The notes below the pieces were generated by a model that had not been told where the DNA came from, did not search any database, and saw nothing but the letters and a program-made list of their open reading frames with translations. Both the position numbers and the translations under genes were made by a program. DNA of 64,000 bases, taken from contig NVWA01000083.1 of NCBI GenBank assembly GCA_002746535.1, forward strand, positions 1-64,000. The letters run 5' to 3'. The stretch comes from Planctomycetota bacterium (GTDB lineage: Bacteria; Planctomycetota; GCA-2746535). Position 1 is the stretch's first letter. Each line of letters starts with the position of its first letter. This document shows positions 1-9,659 of the stretch, piece after piece.

Positions 1-474
1 ATCATGATCAATGATTTTATACCTAGATTTTGGTTTTCTGATTTCATGGTAACCTCCAAATTCCCAATCAGCAGGATGATTTACGACACCTGCTCTAACC
101 ATATTCAAATCAATGTAGGCCATGCAGCGAATAAAATGACCGCTATCTTGAACTGCGGTAGCGTGATATCTATCTTCCCAATAAGCTCCTTTCCTATTTT
201 TTCTTTTATTGTATGCCTGAGCTGTTGATCCTGCTATTAAGTGTAAGCTATTTGGGATGACATTATTGCCAGTTTCTTTAACTAATAAATGTATATGGTT
301 TGATGTAATCGTGTAATTCAAAATGGATAGTTGATATCGTTGTTTGGCTTCAAAAAGCCATTCTGTCCAATTTTTTCGATCCTTTTTTAACCGAAGCAAA
401 AAATCCTTATTGTGGCAACGATGGGTGATATGATAAATATAACCTGGAAGAAAAAATCGATAAGCACGCGGCAT
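1..474 (-). CDS. REP-associated tyrosine transposase (RAYT, Y1 family), partial: cut by window edge
   Basis: Reading the minus strand from an ATG at 474 gives an uninterrupted frame of 158 codons that runs off the left edge, so the C-terminus is missing. The product begins MPRAYRFFLPGYIYHITHR, the usual start of the Y1_Tnp/TnpA_REP family. The metal-binding His-hydrophobic-His motif is HIH at residues 60-62, and the motif AYIDLNMVRAGVV (residues 119-131) supplies the likely nucleophile Tyr120. These enzymes cut and join single-stranded DNA hairpins and are linked to REP/REPIN repeats. No frameshift is visible in the part present, so the gene may be intact. Family assignment is secure; activity is inference. 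Confidence 0.88.
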   Translation of the reverse strand, partial: MPRAYRFFLPGYIYHITHRCHNKDFLLRLKKDRKNWTEWLFEAKQRYQLSILNYTITSNHIHLLVKETGNNVIPNSLHLIAGSTAQAYNKRKNRKGAYWEDRYHATAVQDSGHFIRCMAYIDLNMVRAGVVNHPADWEFGGYHEIRKPKSRYKIIDHD

Positions 475-628
475 AATTTTATTACTTTCATTTTTTTAGG
501 CCGTTATTATTCCTTAGAAGCTGTTTTTATATAGTAAAAACCCATCCTAACTATGTATTTATTACCAATTTTTGTTGTAACGTGTTGCTAGAGTATTGCT
601 TAGGTGTGTCCGACCCCATAGCAACTAG

Positions 629-799
629 TATACTTGGAATTCAAGTGGAGAGCTTGGCAGAGGGAATATATATGAGAATGGTAAAGTTGAAATTCAACGG
701 GGATTTGATTCTAAAAGAAATCTTTGGGTTGAACAAGTAAAGTCTCCAACATTTGCGCGTTATTGGAATACGGATGAAGTTTTAATCGTAATGCCGTAG
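629..799 (+). pseudogene. Fragment of an unrecognised protein (C-terminal remnant)
   Basis: A short open frame of 56 codons begins just after an in-frame TAG and ends at TAG 797-799, without a convincing start codon. The product includes WNSSGELGRGNIYENGKV and SPTFARYWNTDEVLIVMP, which reads like natural protein (balanced composition, aromatic residues) rather than translated spacer. It lies between the RAYT gene and an inverted repeat, so it is probably the tail of a gene destroyed by mobile-element activity. I do not recognise the family. It could also be a chance frame. Confidence 0.3.
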
Positions 800-805
800 T
801 GAAAA

Positions 806-882
806 TCTAGGACACCCTCGATAATCTAATACAAGTTTTGAATTTTGTTTTGAAATTAGTATAAATTTTAGGGTGTCCTAGA
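806..882. repeat. 13-bp perfect inverted repeat, possible REP/IS end
   Basis: TCTAGGACACCCT at 806-818 is the exact reverse complement of AGGGTGTCCTAGA at 870-882, separated by 51 A+T-rich bases. A related GTGTCCGACCCC string occurs at 606-617. The repeat lies about 330 bp upstream of the RAYT gene, the usual neighbourhood of REP-type sequences, and also about 75 bp past the end of the M20 peptidase gene, where it could act as a transcription stop. Both roles are inference. Confidence 0.45.
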
Positions 883-957
883 ATTCCTTTAAATCTTGTA
901 CCAATTTTAATTTGAATAACGTGGACCGAAATACCTGCAGACAAATGCGATTATTTA

Positions 958-2106
958 TTAAAGAAAGGTAGCAATAATTCTATGAGCAAATTCACAACTA
1001 TTAAGGAATTTTTTTATATTGATTCTTTCTTTTGTAGTATGTGGGAATTCGTTACCATTTCTAATGGTAATGGTGGGGATTCCCTTTTCATTTAACCAAT
1101 TGGCATCTACACAGTGATTTACAGATACAAGTGAATCATCTATGGATAATTGATGAGCAATTTTTTGAGATAATCGAACAACTTCTAAGGAATCATCCAA
1201 GATAAAAGATTCATATTTATTAATTGAATTAATTAATAGAGAGCCAATTTCGTTTTCAGTATTTTTCTCATTTTTAATTGCATTTAAGAAGGCTTGCTCA
1301 AATTTCTTATAAATAGTTGTTCTTAATTCAGAGGAATAAGATCTAATTTCACCCTTTAAGGTGACTTGATCTGGTATAACATTTATTCCTTTAGAAGAGT
1401 TGGCTATAATTAAATTTGAACTACCACGTACCCCATTTTTTTTTACCAGACCAAGCCATCCTTCTTGTTTCAAGTTAGCAATTGCTGTTGAAGTTGTAAC
1501 CAATGCATTGATTCCTTTTTCCGGATTTATTCCTGCATGGGATGATTTCCCATATACTTTAATGGTGATTTCATCTCCTCCAGTAGCACCAGTTACTAAA
1601 TCACAGGAGCCATCAAAATTAAATCCCATTTTGGGATCTTTTAAACAATCAGAATTAATGTGGCGACTCCCATTGACACCAAGTTCTTCTTGAACCATCC
1701 AGACAAATGTTAGTGGTGGATGTGGCAAATTATTTTTAATTATCTCTTGAAGAAGATTAAAAATAATGGCGCATCCAGCTTTATTGTCCCCACCAAGCCC
1801 AGTGTTGCCTTGAGATTCGATATAATCTTTTTTAATGATTGGAATGGCGTTTTTACAGGTTTTGACAGAATCTAAATGGGCCGAAAACAATAATCGATAA
1901 CCCCTTATATTTCCAGGAATCGTAATGATTAAATTTCCTGAATTTCCAAATCCAATTTTTTCATTTGCGTCATCAATGGTGATGTGTTTCTTATCTAATC
2001 CTGTTTGTATTAATTTATCTACAATTGTGGAGACAAGGTCTTTTTCTTCTCCAGACATATTTTCTACTTTTAAAAATTCAATTAAATTGTCAAGATACTT
2101 TTTCAT
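958..2106 (-). CDS. M20-family metallopeptidase (peptidase T-like)
   Basis: This 382-residue cytoplasmic protein (no signal peptide) has the full M20 metal-site set: SAHLDS with His77 and Asp79, GLGGDNKAG with bridging Asp107, QEELG with general base Glu140 and metal ligand Glu141, FNFDG with Asp165, and FPHTT with His356. The lid/dimerisation domain is seen around residues 180-290 (KSSHAGINPEKG). Length and motifs match PepT/PepD-like zinc aminopeptidases that cut small peptides. Substrate cannot be told. It lies 40 bases downstream of the serine hydrolase gene on the same strand and may be co-transcribed with it; both would suit peptide recycling. The ribosome site is weak. Confidence 0.85.
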   Translation of the reverse strand: MKKYLDNLIEFLKVENMSGEEKDLVSTIVDKLIQTGLDKKHITIDDANEKIGFGNSGNLIITIPGNIRGYRLLFSAHLDSVKTCKNAIPIIKKDYIESQGNTGLGGDNKAGCAIIFNLLQEIIKNNLPHPPLTFVWMVQEELGVNGSRHINSDCLKDPKMGFNFDGSCDLVTGATGGDEITIKVYGKSSHAGINPEKGINALVTTSTAIANLKQEGWLGLVKKNGVRGSSNLIIANSSKGINVIPDQVTLKGEIRSYSSELRTTIYKKFEQAFLNAIKNEKNTENEIGSLLINSINKYESFILDDSLEVVRLSQKIAHQLSIDDSLVSVNHCVDANWLNEKGIPTITIRNGNEFPHTTKERINIKKFLNSCEFAHRIIATFL

Positions 2107-2146
2107 TTTCTAATGTCAGACTATTCTAAATTAAGATTTATTATAA

Positions 2147-3490
2147 TTACCATTTTATTATGGCATCGGCATAACTATTTCCAATAAATATTCTCGTTGG
2201 TATATTTTCAGCATTTAATTCAAAGGATACCTTTTCTCCGTTGCTAGAGCCTCCTGAGTTTGATTCTAATCTAAAAATATTTTCTCCTTCTTCAATTAAA
2301 AGTTCATTGTTTTTAAAATTACCTTCAGACATATTAAAAAGATTTAACTGACCATCCAGTAATAAAACACAATAGTCGCGCCAGGCGTTACGGTATTTAC
2401 CTGTAAATTTTTTCAAATGTTGACCTTTAAAATAATGAGATGAAGGACTATTGAGTGTTGGTAGTAAGCAATCGTAGATTTGATTGGCTATCAATACTGG
2501 ATTGCTGTCGGTACTTGAGGTTAATACAATGACACCCAAAGTTAACTCTTTTAAAAAATAGGCATAAGATTTAAATCCTTGAAAGGATCCGCTGTGGCCA
2601 ATTTTAATATGATTGTCTAAATTAATATGTTTGAACCCTAGAGAATACCCATCAGCACTCTCTTTGTTTTCAATGTTTAGTTGTAGCATTTCATTGATTG
2701 TTTCTTTATTCAAAAACGAGCCATCATTATTCATAAAGACCTGTAAAAACTTTGCAAGATCCAATGCAGTACTTGATAAATTTGCTGCTGAGCCAATCCA
2801 CTGGCAGTCTGCAATCTTTATTGGAACTCTTTGTTGCCGAGGAAGTTTACGACTATAGCCTATTGACATTTGTGGGTTGGAGTTATCAATACTTTTTATA
2901 TGGGTGTTTGTTAATCCTAATGGCTTGATTATATTATTTTGAATATAATCCTCATAAGAGTATCCCGAAATGATTTCGATGATTTCACCTAAAAAGCCAA
3001 ATCCAAGGTTGCTGTATTTCCACATTTTATTTGATGGCAGAATTTGTCTTTGATCTTTTAAGCCTTCCTTAACACCTTCTTTATCAGGAAAATTTAAAGT
3101 AATCCAATAGGGGTGGGCTGATTCTCTTGGTATTCCTGCAGAATGTGTGAGTAGATTTAAAATGGTCACCTTATCCAAATCTAATTCTTTAGAAAACTTA
3201 AACCAAGGGATATATTCTATTACAGGTTTATTTAGGTTGAGTTTCCCCAATTCTTTTAACTGCATTATGGCAGTTGCCGTAAATAATTTGGTGATAGATG
3301 CTACTCTATAAATTGATGAACTACTAGCATTAATTTCTTTTTCGATATTTGAAAAACCAAAACCATCTGTAAACAATACTTCTTTATTATTAAAAATTGA
3401 GATGGAGGCACCTACATTATCCATGTAGGCTCGATTATACGATATCCATTCTTTTAAGTATTCAATTCGTTCGATGATTGAATGATTCAT
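2147..3490 (-). CDS. Serine hydrolase, class C beta-lactamase / DD-peptidase-like
   Basis: The 447-residue product has the three active-site motifs of the beta-lactamase family (PF00144): SITK with nucleophile Ser65 and Lys68, YSN at 159-161, and HSG at 299-301. A C-terminal beta-rich extension follows after about residue 350. No signal peptide is predicted from the start MNHSIIERIEYLKEW, so it probably acts in the cytoplasm, unlike most AmpC-type enzymes. Family members include esterases, D-aminopeptidases and penicillin-binding proteins; the actual substrate is unknown. It lies upstream of the M20 peptidase in the same direction with a 40-base gap. Confidence 0.85.
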   Translation of the reverse strand: MNHSIIERIEYLKEWISYNRAYMDNVGASISIFNNKEVLFTDGFGFSNIEKEINASSSSIYRVASITKLFTATAIMQLKELGKLNLNKPVIEYIPWFKFSKELDLDKVTILNLLTHSAGIPRESAHPYWITLNFPDKEGVKEGLKDQRQILPSNKMWKYSNLGFGFLGEIIEIISGYSYEDYIQNNIIKPLGLTNTHIKSIDNSNPQMSIGYSRKLPRQQRVPIKIADCQWIGSAANLSSTALDLAKFLQVFMNNDGSFLNKETINEMLQLNIENKESADGYSLGFKHINLDNHIKIGHSGSFQGFKSYAYFLKELTLGVIVLTSSTDSNPVLIANQIYDCLLPTLNSPSSHYFKGQHLKKFTGKYRNAWRDYCVLLLDGQLNLFNMSEGNFKNNELLIEEGENIFRLESNSGGSSNGEKVSFELNAENIPTRIFIGNSYADAIIKW

Positions 3491-3677
3491 GAATTGCTCA
3501 ACATCAAGTGAGTTTAAAAATTTTAATTTGAAAAAGACTAATGTTTTAATTAATAAAATAAACAGAAAATCATATGGTAAATGATATTTCGTTTGTATTT
3601 TATCCAGGTGTAGCTAACTATTTAATTCAATTTGGAGAAAGTCTAGCATACCCCTCGCTCTAGTTCTATTAAATTAA

Positions 3678-4835
3678 TTAATGTAAAATATTGAATGTTT
3701 TTGTTTCTGCATCAAAATATGATGCTACAAAATTCCAAATACTTACACCCGCCGGTAGACGACCTGTTTTAGAAATAGATTTCATGGATGAATCAAGTTC
3801 CTGCCAGGCAATAGAGCCACCTTTTTTCCATCCCGTACCTTCTGTCCAGACAACAAGAATATTGCCTTCTGAAGAAATGGCAAAAACAGGGTGCTTACCA
3901 CTTTTGGATCCGCCATTTGGTGACACCACTTTTTTAGCTTTTAGTGAACCTTTCGCTACGGAAGTATATTTTATTTGTTTATTAGTTTCCCAGCCAATAA
4001 TCATTCTGTCAGTGTTTTCACAAAAAGACATACTGCTCATAGGGCATCGGTTTAGAGGCCACTTGTCTAAAATTTTACTGCCGAATTTTTTCCCTTTACT
4101 TTTAGAAACCAATAAATTGATGTCACGACTTTTATTATTTGTTGCTGTACGATAAACGGCATATACATTTCCGTTACTATCACAATCAGCCTGCATGGCA
4201 CAACATCCACAAACGCCTGTAGCCGGGCTAATAGGTCTGGCCTTTCCAAATTTCTTTCCGCCATTTCTAGAAACGGCAATAAAAACTCGTCGATTTTTTT
4301 CTTGTCCACCTTTTGGGCCAGCACCAGAATGAAAAAATATATAGACATTACCATTCTTATCTGCTGCTACAGCACCTCCACCATCAACATGCCGTTTTCC
4401 AGTAACCACCTTTTGTGATGAAAACTTAGTCGCTTTATCAGTCATGCTGGCATAGAACATAGCCGGACCATATAGTTTCTTGAGATCTCCATTTTGAGAG
4501 CTATTCCATACTACATGGATACTATCATTTTGCCCCAGTGTAAACTGAGCACCTCTAATTGTTCCAGCTGAAATGGCACTGCCAGAAATACTATTGACTT
4601 GTGTTGGACTGGAAAAACTTCCTCCTTTTGGCTTTTTGATATAAAACAAATCTCCCCCTGAGTCACTACCTTTATAGTAGACTAGATGTATCTGACCCGA
4701 TTTATCAACTCTAACTTTAGGTTGAATGCCACCATTGGGGGTTTTAATAACATTAACCTTTGTCTCTGCCATTAATTCGGTGGAAAATAATAGCGTTATA
4801 AATATTAAGATTAACATTGATTTAATATTACTCAT
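3678..4835 (-). CDS. Secreted BNR/sialidase-like beta-propeller protein
   Basis: The protein (385 aa) starts with a signal peptide ending near MAE and continues as a repeated beta-propeller. Repeats of the form IHLVYYKGSDSGG, YIFFHSG and VYAVYRT and Asp-box-like turns (SRNGGKKF, SKSKGKKF) match the BNR/sialidase superfamily. The catalytic Arg triad and Tyr/Glu pair of true sialidases cannot be assigned by eye, so it may only bind glycans. It is 16 bases downstream of the FecR-LamG gene, with a strong AGGAG site before ATG, and so is probably the third gene of the sigma/FecR operon and its likely exported output. Confidence 0.7.
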   Translation of the reverse strand: MSNIKSMLILIFITLLFSTELMAETKVNVIKTPNGGIQPKVRVDKSGQIHLVYYKGSDSGGDLFYIKKPKGGSFSSPTQVNSISGSAISAGTIRGAQFTLGQNDSIHVVWNSSQNGDLKKLYGPAMFYASMTDKATKFSSQKVVTGKRHVDGGGAVAADKNGNVYIFFHSGAGPKGGQEKNRRVFIAVSRNGGKKFGKARPISPATGVCGCCAMQADCDSNGNVYAVYRTATNNKSRDINLLVSKSKGKKFGSKILDKWPLNRCPMSSMSFCENTDRMIIGWETNKQIKYTSVAKGSLKAKKVVSPNGGSKSGKHPVFAISSEGNILVVWTEGTGWKKGGSIAWQELDSSMKSISKTGRLPAGVSIWNFVASYFDAETKTFNILH

Positions 4836-4851
4836 AATCGATCTCCTAAGT

Positions 4852-6432
4852 TTATTTTTTAGAAATTTTATTTTTTTCTGCCTTTATATTCTTTTTAATT
4901 TCATCTTGATTCAAAGCTCTATTATAAAAAGCGATTAGGTGAAACTCACCTGACCAGAATTTTTTAATTAATTTGTCTGAAAATTCATTTGCCAACACTA
5001 AATGATAGTCATCATTCCAATTGGCAAATGTACCACCTGTTTCATATTCAACATCTTTGACGCCATTAATATAAAAGGTCACTTTATCTTTCTGGAATGT
5101 ATATACAAGTTGAGTCAATTCTAATTCAGTACTATGCTTTGTTCCTTTCCCTGGGACACCATGTAAGTTAGTTTGGCTTGTACGCAGGTGTACCCCATAA
5201 TGAACATTAGAATTATCAGGCCTCTGTCCCAAAGAGAAATTTACATTGTGACCTGTTCCCATAATACCAAGAATCGTTGACCTTTTCTTTGATATTCTTG
5301 GTTTAATCCAAACCTCGAGGGTTAATTCATTGCTTGAACAGGCTTCTTTAATTTTGATAGCTGGTTTTACAGAGGTTATTATTGTAGGCGCAAAAACATT
5401 TAAACTACCATTTTTAGACCATTTAACGGCCGACATATTTTGGATTTCTAAATCTAAGGATTCGCCAAAATTAGAACTATCATGAATATATTTCCCTTGT
5501 TTCTCTTCAAAATTATACAGCGCTATCAGTCCCTCTGAAATTCTTTCATTGGTTGGTTTTAATATCATGGGGTTGTTTTTTGTGGCTATCGCATAATGAC
5601 CTTTTTCAACTAACATTTTTTTTTGATCTGAAACACTTGTGATGCTAACTTTACCTTTATAAACTTCTAATTTGGTTTGTTTCGAAAAACTTGAAAGCAC
5701 AAATCGAGTTCCTAATATCTCAATTTTAGCTTCATCCGTTTGCCATTTCATGGAGTTACCTATAACTTGTTTAGCAACGGTTGCTTCTACACTTCCTTTA
5801 ATTAATAAAAACTGACTGCCGTTATCTTCACTTTTAAATTTTACTTCTGTATTTCTATTAATCAGAACAAATGTTTTATTTTGAGGATATCCAATTTCTA
5901 CATATGTTATTTCAGTTGTATCATCAGCTCCTCTTGTAGTTAAAATATCATCTATATATAAAGCCATTCCTTTTGTAGCAAGAAGAACTTTATTCCCTCT
6001 TTTTATCTCAGCGCCCTGTGCAGTTTTTAAAATAAAAGCTTTTAATTTTTTGTCTTGGCTGGCATTATAGTAATTAAACATAAATACAACTACAGACAGA
6101 AAAAGTGTTGCTGCCATAATCCAGATGAAAGTCGGATTTTTAACAGAATCTTTTTTATTTTCTCGGTCATTTATTTTGAGAATGTTTTCACGAAATGTGT
6201 CAGTTGAAACCGAACGCATTCTTTCTTGTAATCCATTCCAGAACAAAGTTGATTTTTTTTCGGGATGATAAATTTCCTGCAAATGTTCATCAAGTGCCAG
6301 AAATTCTTGAAACTTCTTTAATTCTTCAGGATTATTTTTAAGTCTTGATAACAAATCTTGTTCCTGCTCTTTAGACATAGCTTTTTCCTGATAGAGAATA
6401 CACAGTTCCATAAAATCATTTTCAGATTTCAT
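4852..6432 (-). CDS. FecR-like anti-sigma/regulator with C-terminal LamG domain
   Basis: Order of parts: cytoplasmic N-terminus (1-100) suited to bind a sigma factor, one membrane helix (about 102-121), a FecR-type beta domain (about 150-265, with VEIGYPQ, GSVEATV, LEVYKGKVSI), then a LamG/concanavalin-like domain (about 305-515, LIALYNFEEKQGKYIHD and LTLEVWIKP). I set the start at ATG 6432, one base after the sigma stop and behind GGAG; a longer frame reaches 6465 but has no better site. The protein probably holds the sigma factor until its outside part senses a ligand, perhaps glycan. This FecR-LamG layout without a TonB receptor is common in PVC bacteria. Confidence 0.85.
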   Translation of the reverse strand: MKSENDFMELCILYQEKAMSKEQEQDLLSRLKNNPEELKKFQEFLALDEHLQEIYHPEKKSTLFWNGLQERMRSVSTDTFRENILKINDRENKKDSVKNPTFIWIMAATLFLSVVVFMFNYYNASQDKKLKAFILKTAQGAEIKRGNKVLLATKGMALYIDDILTTRGADDTTEITYVEIGYPQNKTFVLINRNTEVKFKSEDNGSQFLLIKGSVEATVAKQVIGNSMKWQTDEAKIEILGTRFVLSSFSKQTKLEVYKGKVSITSVSDQKKMLVEKGHYAIATKNNPMILKPTNERISEGLIALYNFEEKQGKYIHDSSNFGESLDLEIQNMSAVKWSKNGSLNVFAPTIITSVKPAIKIKEACSSNELTLEVWIKPRISKKRSTILGIMGTGHNVNFSLGQRPDNSNVHYGVHLRTSQTNLHGVPGKGTKHSTELELTQLVYTFQKDKVTFYINGVKDVEYETGGTFANWNDDYHLVLANEFSDKLIKKFWSGEFHLIAFYNRALNQDEIKKNIKAEKNKISKK

Positions 6433-6433
6433 T

Positions 6434-7003
6434 TTAGTTATTCTCCAATGCCTGTTTAGATTCAATACAAATTTTTAATTTTTGATGTATTCTCGCGATT
6501 GATTTTCGAATAGAATTAGGTTTGATTTTTAAAGCATCGCCCATCTGCACAGAATTTTTCCCTTGCTGATATTTCTGACGAATTAATTCTGCTGATTTTT
6601 CTGGAAGTTCGCTTAAACAAGTGTTTAAATATTCCTGCCGAAATTTTGTGAGTTGATTTATTGATTCTTCAACAGGCTCCTTTTCCAATAAATGTTTTTC
6701 AATGGCCGTGCGTTTGAATAAGGACTGTTTCTTTTCAACGGCATAATATTGGTATACGAGATTTCGGGCAATGCCTCTTATCCAGGGGCCGAAGGGGTTT
6801 TCATCATTGAACTTTTCAATACTTTTAAAAGCCATTAAAAATGTTTCTTGAGATAAATCTATGATCATATCCGGAGATACGCCCAACATGGCAATAAACC
6901 CTCTGACAGAACTTTGAAATTCATCCACGATGTGTCCCAAAGCTTCATTGCTGCCGGTTTTTGCCTCGACAATTAGCTTTTGGATTTGAGATTCACTTTT
7001 CAT
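6434..7003 (-). CDS. ECF-type RNA polymerase sigma factor
   Basis: The 189-residue protein has sigma region 2 (DLSQETFLMAFKSIEKF, PWIRGIARNLVYQY; about residues 48-88) and region 4 with a helix-turn-helix (LPEKSAELIRQKYQQG to IRKSIARIHQKLK; about 132-178), and nothing else, as expected for extracytoplasmic-function sigma factors of the planctomycete/Lentisphaera type. It is immediately followed, one base away, by the FecR-LamG gene, which is almost certainly its regulator. Such operons usually include the sigma's own promoter in the 700-base spacer upstream; I could not identify that promoter. Confidence 0.9.
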   Translation of the reverse strand: MKSESQIQKLIVEAKTGSNEALGHIVDEFQSSVRGFIAMLGVSPDMIIDLSQETFLMAFKSIEKFNDENPFGPWIRGIARNLVYQYYAVEKKQSLFKRTAIEKHLLEKEPVEESINQLTKFRQEYLNTCLSELPEKSAELIRQKYQQGKNSVQMGDALKIKPNSIRKSIARIHQKLKICIESKQALENN

Positions 7004-7727
7004 CTTTTTTTCCTTTTATTGATCTAACACATCTCGCTTAAACCTCATATTAACAGTTCTGAATTATCGCCTAAGTGGGACAAATATAATTAAAAATTAT
7101 CTAAATAGACCAAATTAAGTAAAAATTGAGGTAATCTATTAACTAACAAAGACGTTTAACTAGCCATAGGTTCATGTGTCTCTAACTGTTTTTCATAACT
7201 TATTAGATAAAATGTGAATTTAGTGTCTCATTAGCATCGAATTCATAATTCTCTCTATAATTTATTTCAGGTGAACGTAATCATATTTTTGGCTAAACAA
7301 TTTAAGGCATGTACAAAACACAGCAATAGTGTTATCAGATAGATTTTAAGTATATAGGTAGGCTAGTGCTTCATCGTATTTTTTTGAGGTGTTTGGTCTT
7401 TTTTGACATGTAAGATTTGATAGTTTAAGTGAATATATACCATAGTCAGGTTATAGAATAAGACCACGGCAGAGTTTATTATAAGATTGGATAAGTTGCC
7501 TAATATCTTAAAGAGTCGGACATGGTTAATCAAGATTTTTACAAATGCTCTCAAGGTTTTTTACCTGACTTTGGATATAACTAGAGTTACCTAGGTTACT
7601 TAATTATAAAAGGGGGTGATTTGACAAATTAATATTTTTTAATTTCCTTATTAAAATATAAAAGTTACTGTAATAATTTATTTTTAAGATTCATAACTAT
7701 ATGCTTTATGTTTTAAGGGGACAAAAA
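7004..7727. other. Divergent intergenic region, no gene seen
   Basis: This A+T-rich spacer separates the sigma factor operon (minus) from the esterase gene (plus). A 63-codon minus-strand frame at 7363-7554 has no ribosome site or protein-like composition and I do not call it. TTGACA at 7621-7626 is a perfect -35 hexamer but has no good -10 at 16-18 bases. The region must contain both divergent promoters. Confidence 0.5.
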
Positions 7728-9620
7728 ATGCAAAACAAGGCCATATTCTTTATTTCTCTACTTTTAAGTTTTACAGGATTCCTGACAGCTCAGGATCAGG
7801 TGAAAGATTTGAAAGTTCGTCACAACAAAGGACAAACTTTTATTACCTTTAAAGAGATAGGGGTATCAAAGTTACCAGTCAAGGGAAGTATTACAAACAA
7901 AGAATATAAAGCTCTTTTTCCAAGGAAGAGTAAAGAGCCTAAGATCAGATATAAAATTTATAAATCCAGCAAAAAGATTACATCCACTGAGGGGATGAAA
8001 GCGATCGGTAGTGTTGCTCCAAACTCAGCCTGGAACACTCATTTTTATCAGAAAAGATTAAAAGATACAAGCAGGTTTTCTCGAATAGTAGTAGAAGACG
8101 GGAAGCAAATGCTTGAAGTGGGTGTAGGGATATATGTCCATAACCCAAAGCCTGAAAAAGAGGAGAAAAACTGGAAGTCATTTTATGCCGTTACATGTTC
8201 TGTGGGTGGGAAAGAAGTTTTGACCTTTTCTGCTGCAAATTCCATTGAGACCCCAGTTGAAGAGGCAGAAGGGCAAGGAGAGCCGGTTCTTCAGAAGAGC
8301 TCTGTTCATAAAAATTTCAGTTATGTAAAGAATGCAACGATTGATTATTTTATTCGTTGGGAAGCACCACCAAATGCTTCACGTGAGAACTTCCGCTTTG
8401 ATTATATCGTTGCACATCCAACGATTAAGCAAACTGGAAAAGCCTCAGTAGGTCTTCACCTTCATTGTTGGGGTGCAAACCTTATGGGTGGTTGGGGCTG
8501 GTGGTTCAGTCAGGGAAAGAAGAGAGGTAACTCTTTTTTAATTTCTTCAAATCAGGTCCCTTATGATTGGTGGACTGGTTATCATGAGCTTAGATATAAA
8601 GGTAAGAAAAACCAAGCAGCATGGGAAAAAGGAGTCGTTAGGCCTTATTCGACTCAACGTACAATCTCATTTCTTGATTGGGCAACCCCTAAATATAACC
8701 TAGACAGTGAGCGTGTTTTTGTTGCTGGAATGTCGATGGGTGGTTCTGGCTCTGCAATGTTTGCCCTTAGATATTCAGAGATACTTTCATGGTGTGTTAG
8801 TTGGGTTGGAGTTCATGATCCGGCAGGAACAGCCCACTTTAAAGGTTCTTACGAAGGTGTCTATGGAAAGCATGGGTGGAATGTTAAGTTTGAAGACGGA
8901 ACACCGGTCTGGGATTACTACAGTAATGAGTGGTACCTTCGGAAGTATCCCAAAAAAGAGATTGGTTTAATCGCTTTTGCAAATGGAAAGGATGACGGTG
9001 CCATTGGCTGGCCACAGGCAGTTAGGTTTAATGTAGCTTTGCAGGAGACCAAGCGACCACACATATTTGTTTGGGGGATGAATGGGCATAGTCAGAGAGC
9101 TTTGCTTCCAAATGGTCAGTCAAATATAATGAAGATTGACATTAAATTGCATCAAAGTGTTCCGGCCTTTACCAATTGTAGCTTAGATAGCGATATCGGA
9201 ACCGGTAAATTAAAATCTGCTGAAGAGTTAGCAAAGGCCAAAGCTTCAATAACAAAGTGGAATAAAGCAAACAAGAGAAAAAGAAAGCTGGATAAGTATG
9301 ACGGTTCTTCATCAGGCCAGGTTAACATGTATTTAATATGGAAAACGGCCAACATAGTTGATGAAGAGGGCAAATGGGAGATGACTGTAGGGTTGATTTC
9401 AAAAGCTCCTAAAGGTGAGTGTACTGTAGATGTTACCCCAAGAAGGTTTCAGAAATTTAAGCCTAAAGCTGGTGACAAGTTTGATTTTACATGTACGGAT
9501 TTAAAAGATCCCACAAAGGTTACCAAAGGTGAAGTGGTTGCTGATAAAAATGGCCTTGTTACTATGCCAAAGTTAGTGGTAACAAAGAATAATTGCAGAA
9601 TAGTTTTAGTGAGAAAATAA
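7728..9620 (+). CDS. Secreted alpha/beta-hydrolase esterase with N-terminal FnIII-like domain
   Basis: The start is ATG 7728, behind AGGGGA; an upstream ATG at 7701 lacks a site and would spoil the signal peptide (MQNKAIFFISLLLSFTGFLTA). The product is 630 aa: a fibronectin-III-like strand pattern (LKVRHNKGQTFITF, YKIYKSSKKI) in the first 90 residues, then an alpha/beta hydrolase with nucleophile elbow AGMSMGGSGS (Ser336), likely acid in NGKDDGAIGW and His in MNGHSQRA, then a beta C-terminal domain (VDVTPRRFQKFKPKAGD). It resembles secreted feruloyl/acetyl-xylan-type esterases. A paralogue lies at 11895-13604. Substrate is inference, probably an esterified polysaccharide. Confidence 0.75.
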   Translation: MQNKAIFFISLLLSFTGFLTAQDQVKDLKVRHNKGQTFITFKEIGVSKLPVKGSITNKEYKALFPRKSKEPKIRYKIYKSSKKITSTEGMKAIGSVAPNSAWNTHFYQKRLKDTSRFSRIVVEDGKQMLEVGVGIYVHNPKPEKEEKNWKSFYAVTCSVGGKEVLTFSAANSIETPVEEAEGQGEPVLQKSSVHKNFSYVKNATIDYFIRWEAPPNASRENFRFDYIVAHPTIKQTGKASVGLHLHCWGANLMGGWGWWFSQGKKRGNSFLISSNQVPYDWWTGYHELRYKGKKNQAAWEKGVVRPYSTQRTISFLDWATPKYNLDSERVFVAGMSMGGSGSAMFALRYSEILSWCVSWVGVHDPAGTAHFKGSYEGVYGKHGWNVKFEDGTPVWDYYSNEWYLRKYPKKEIGLIAFANGKDDGAIGWPQAVRFNVALQETKRPHIFVWGMNGHSQRALLPNGQSNIMKIDIKLHQSVPAFTNCSLDSDIGTGKLKSAEELAKAKASITKWNKANKRKRKLDKYDGSSSGQVNMYLIWKTANIVDEEGKWEMTVGLISKAPKGECTVDVTPRRFQKFKPKAGDKFDFTCTDLKDPTKVTKGEVVADKNGLVTMPKLVVTKNNCRIVLVRK

Positions 9621-9659
9621 TTATATATTCCATTCTTTAAATTTATAGGGATTGATTTA

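Noticed and set aside
3691..4155. 154-codon plus-strand frame
   Set aside because: Antisense to the BNR gene, which has a signal peptide, repeats and a ribosome site; the frame shows no protein-like features.
7363..7554. 63-codon minus-strand frame
   Set aside because: No ribosome site, poor composition, lies in a promoter region.
7621..7626. Perfect TTGACA
   Set aside because: No -10 at suitable spacing.
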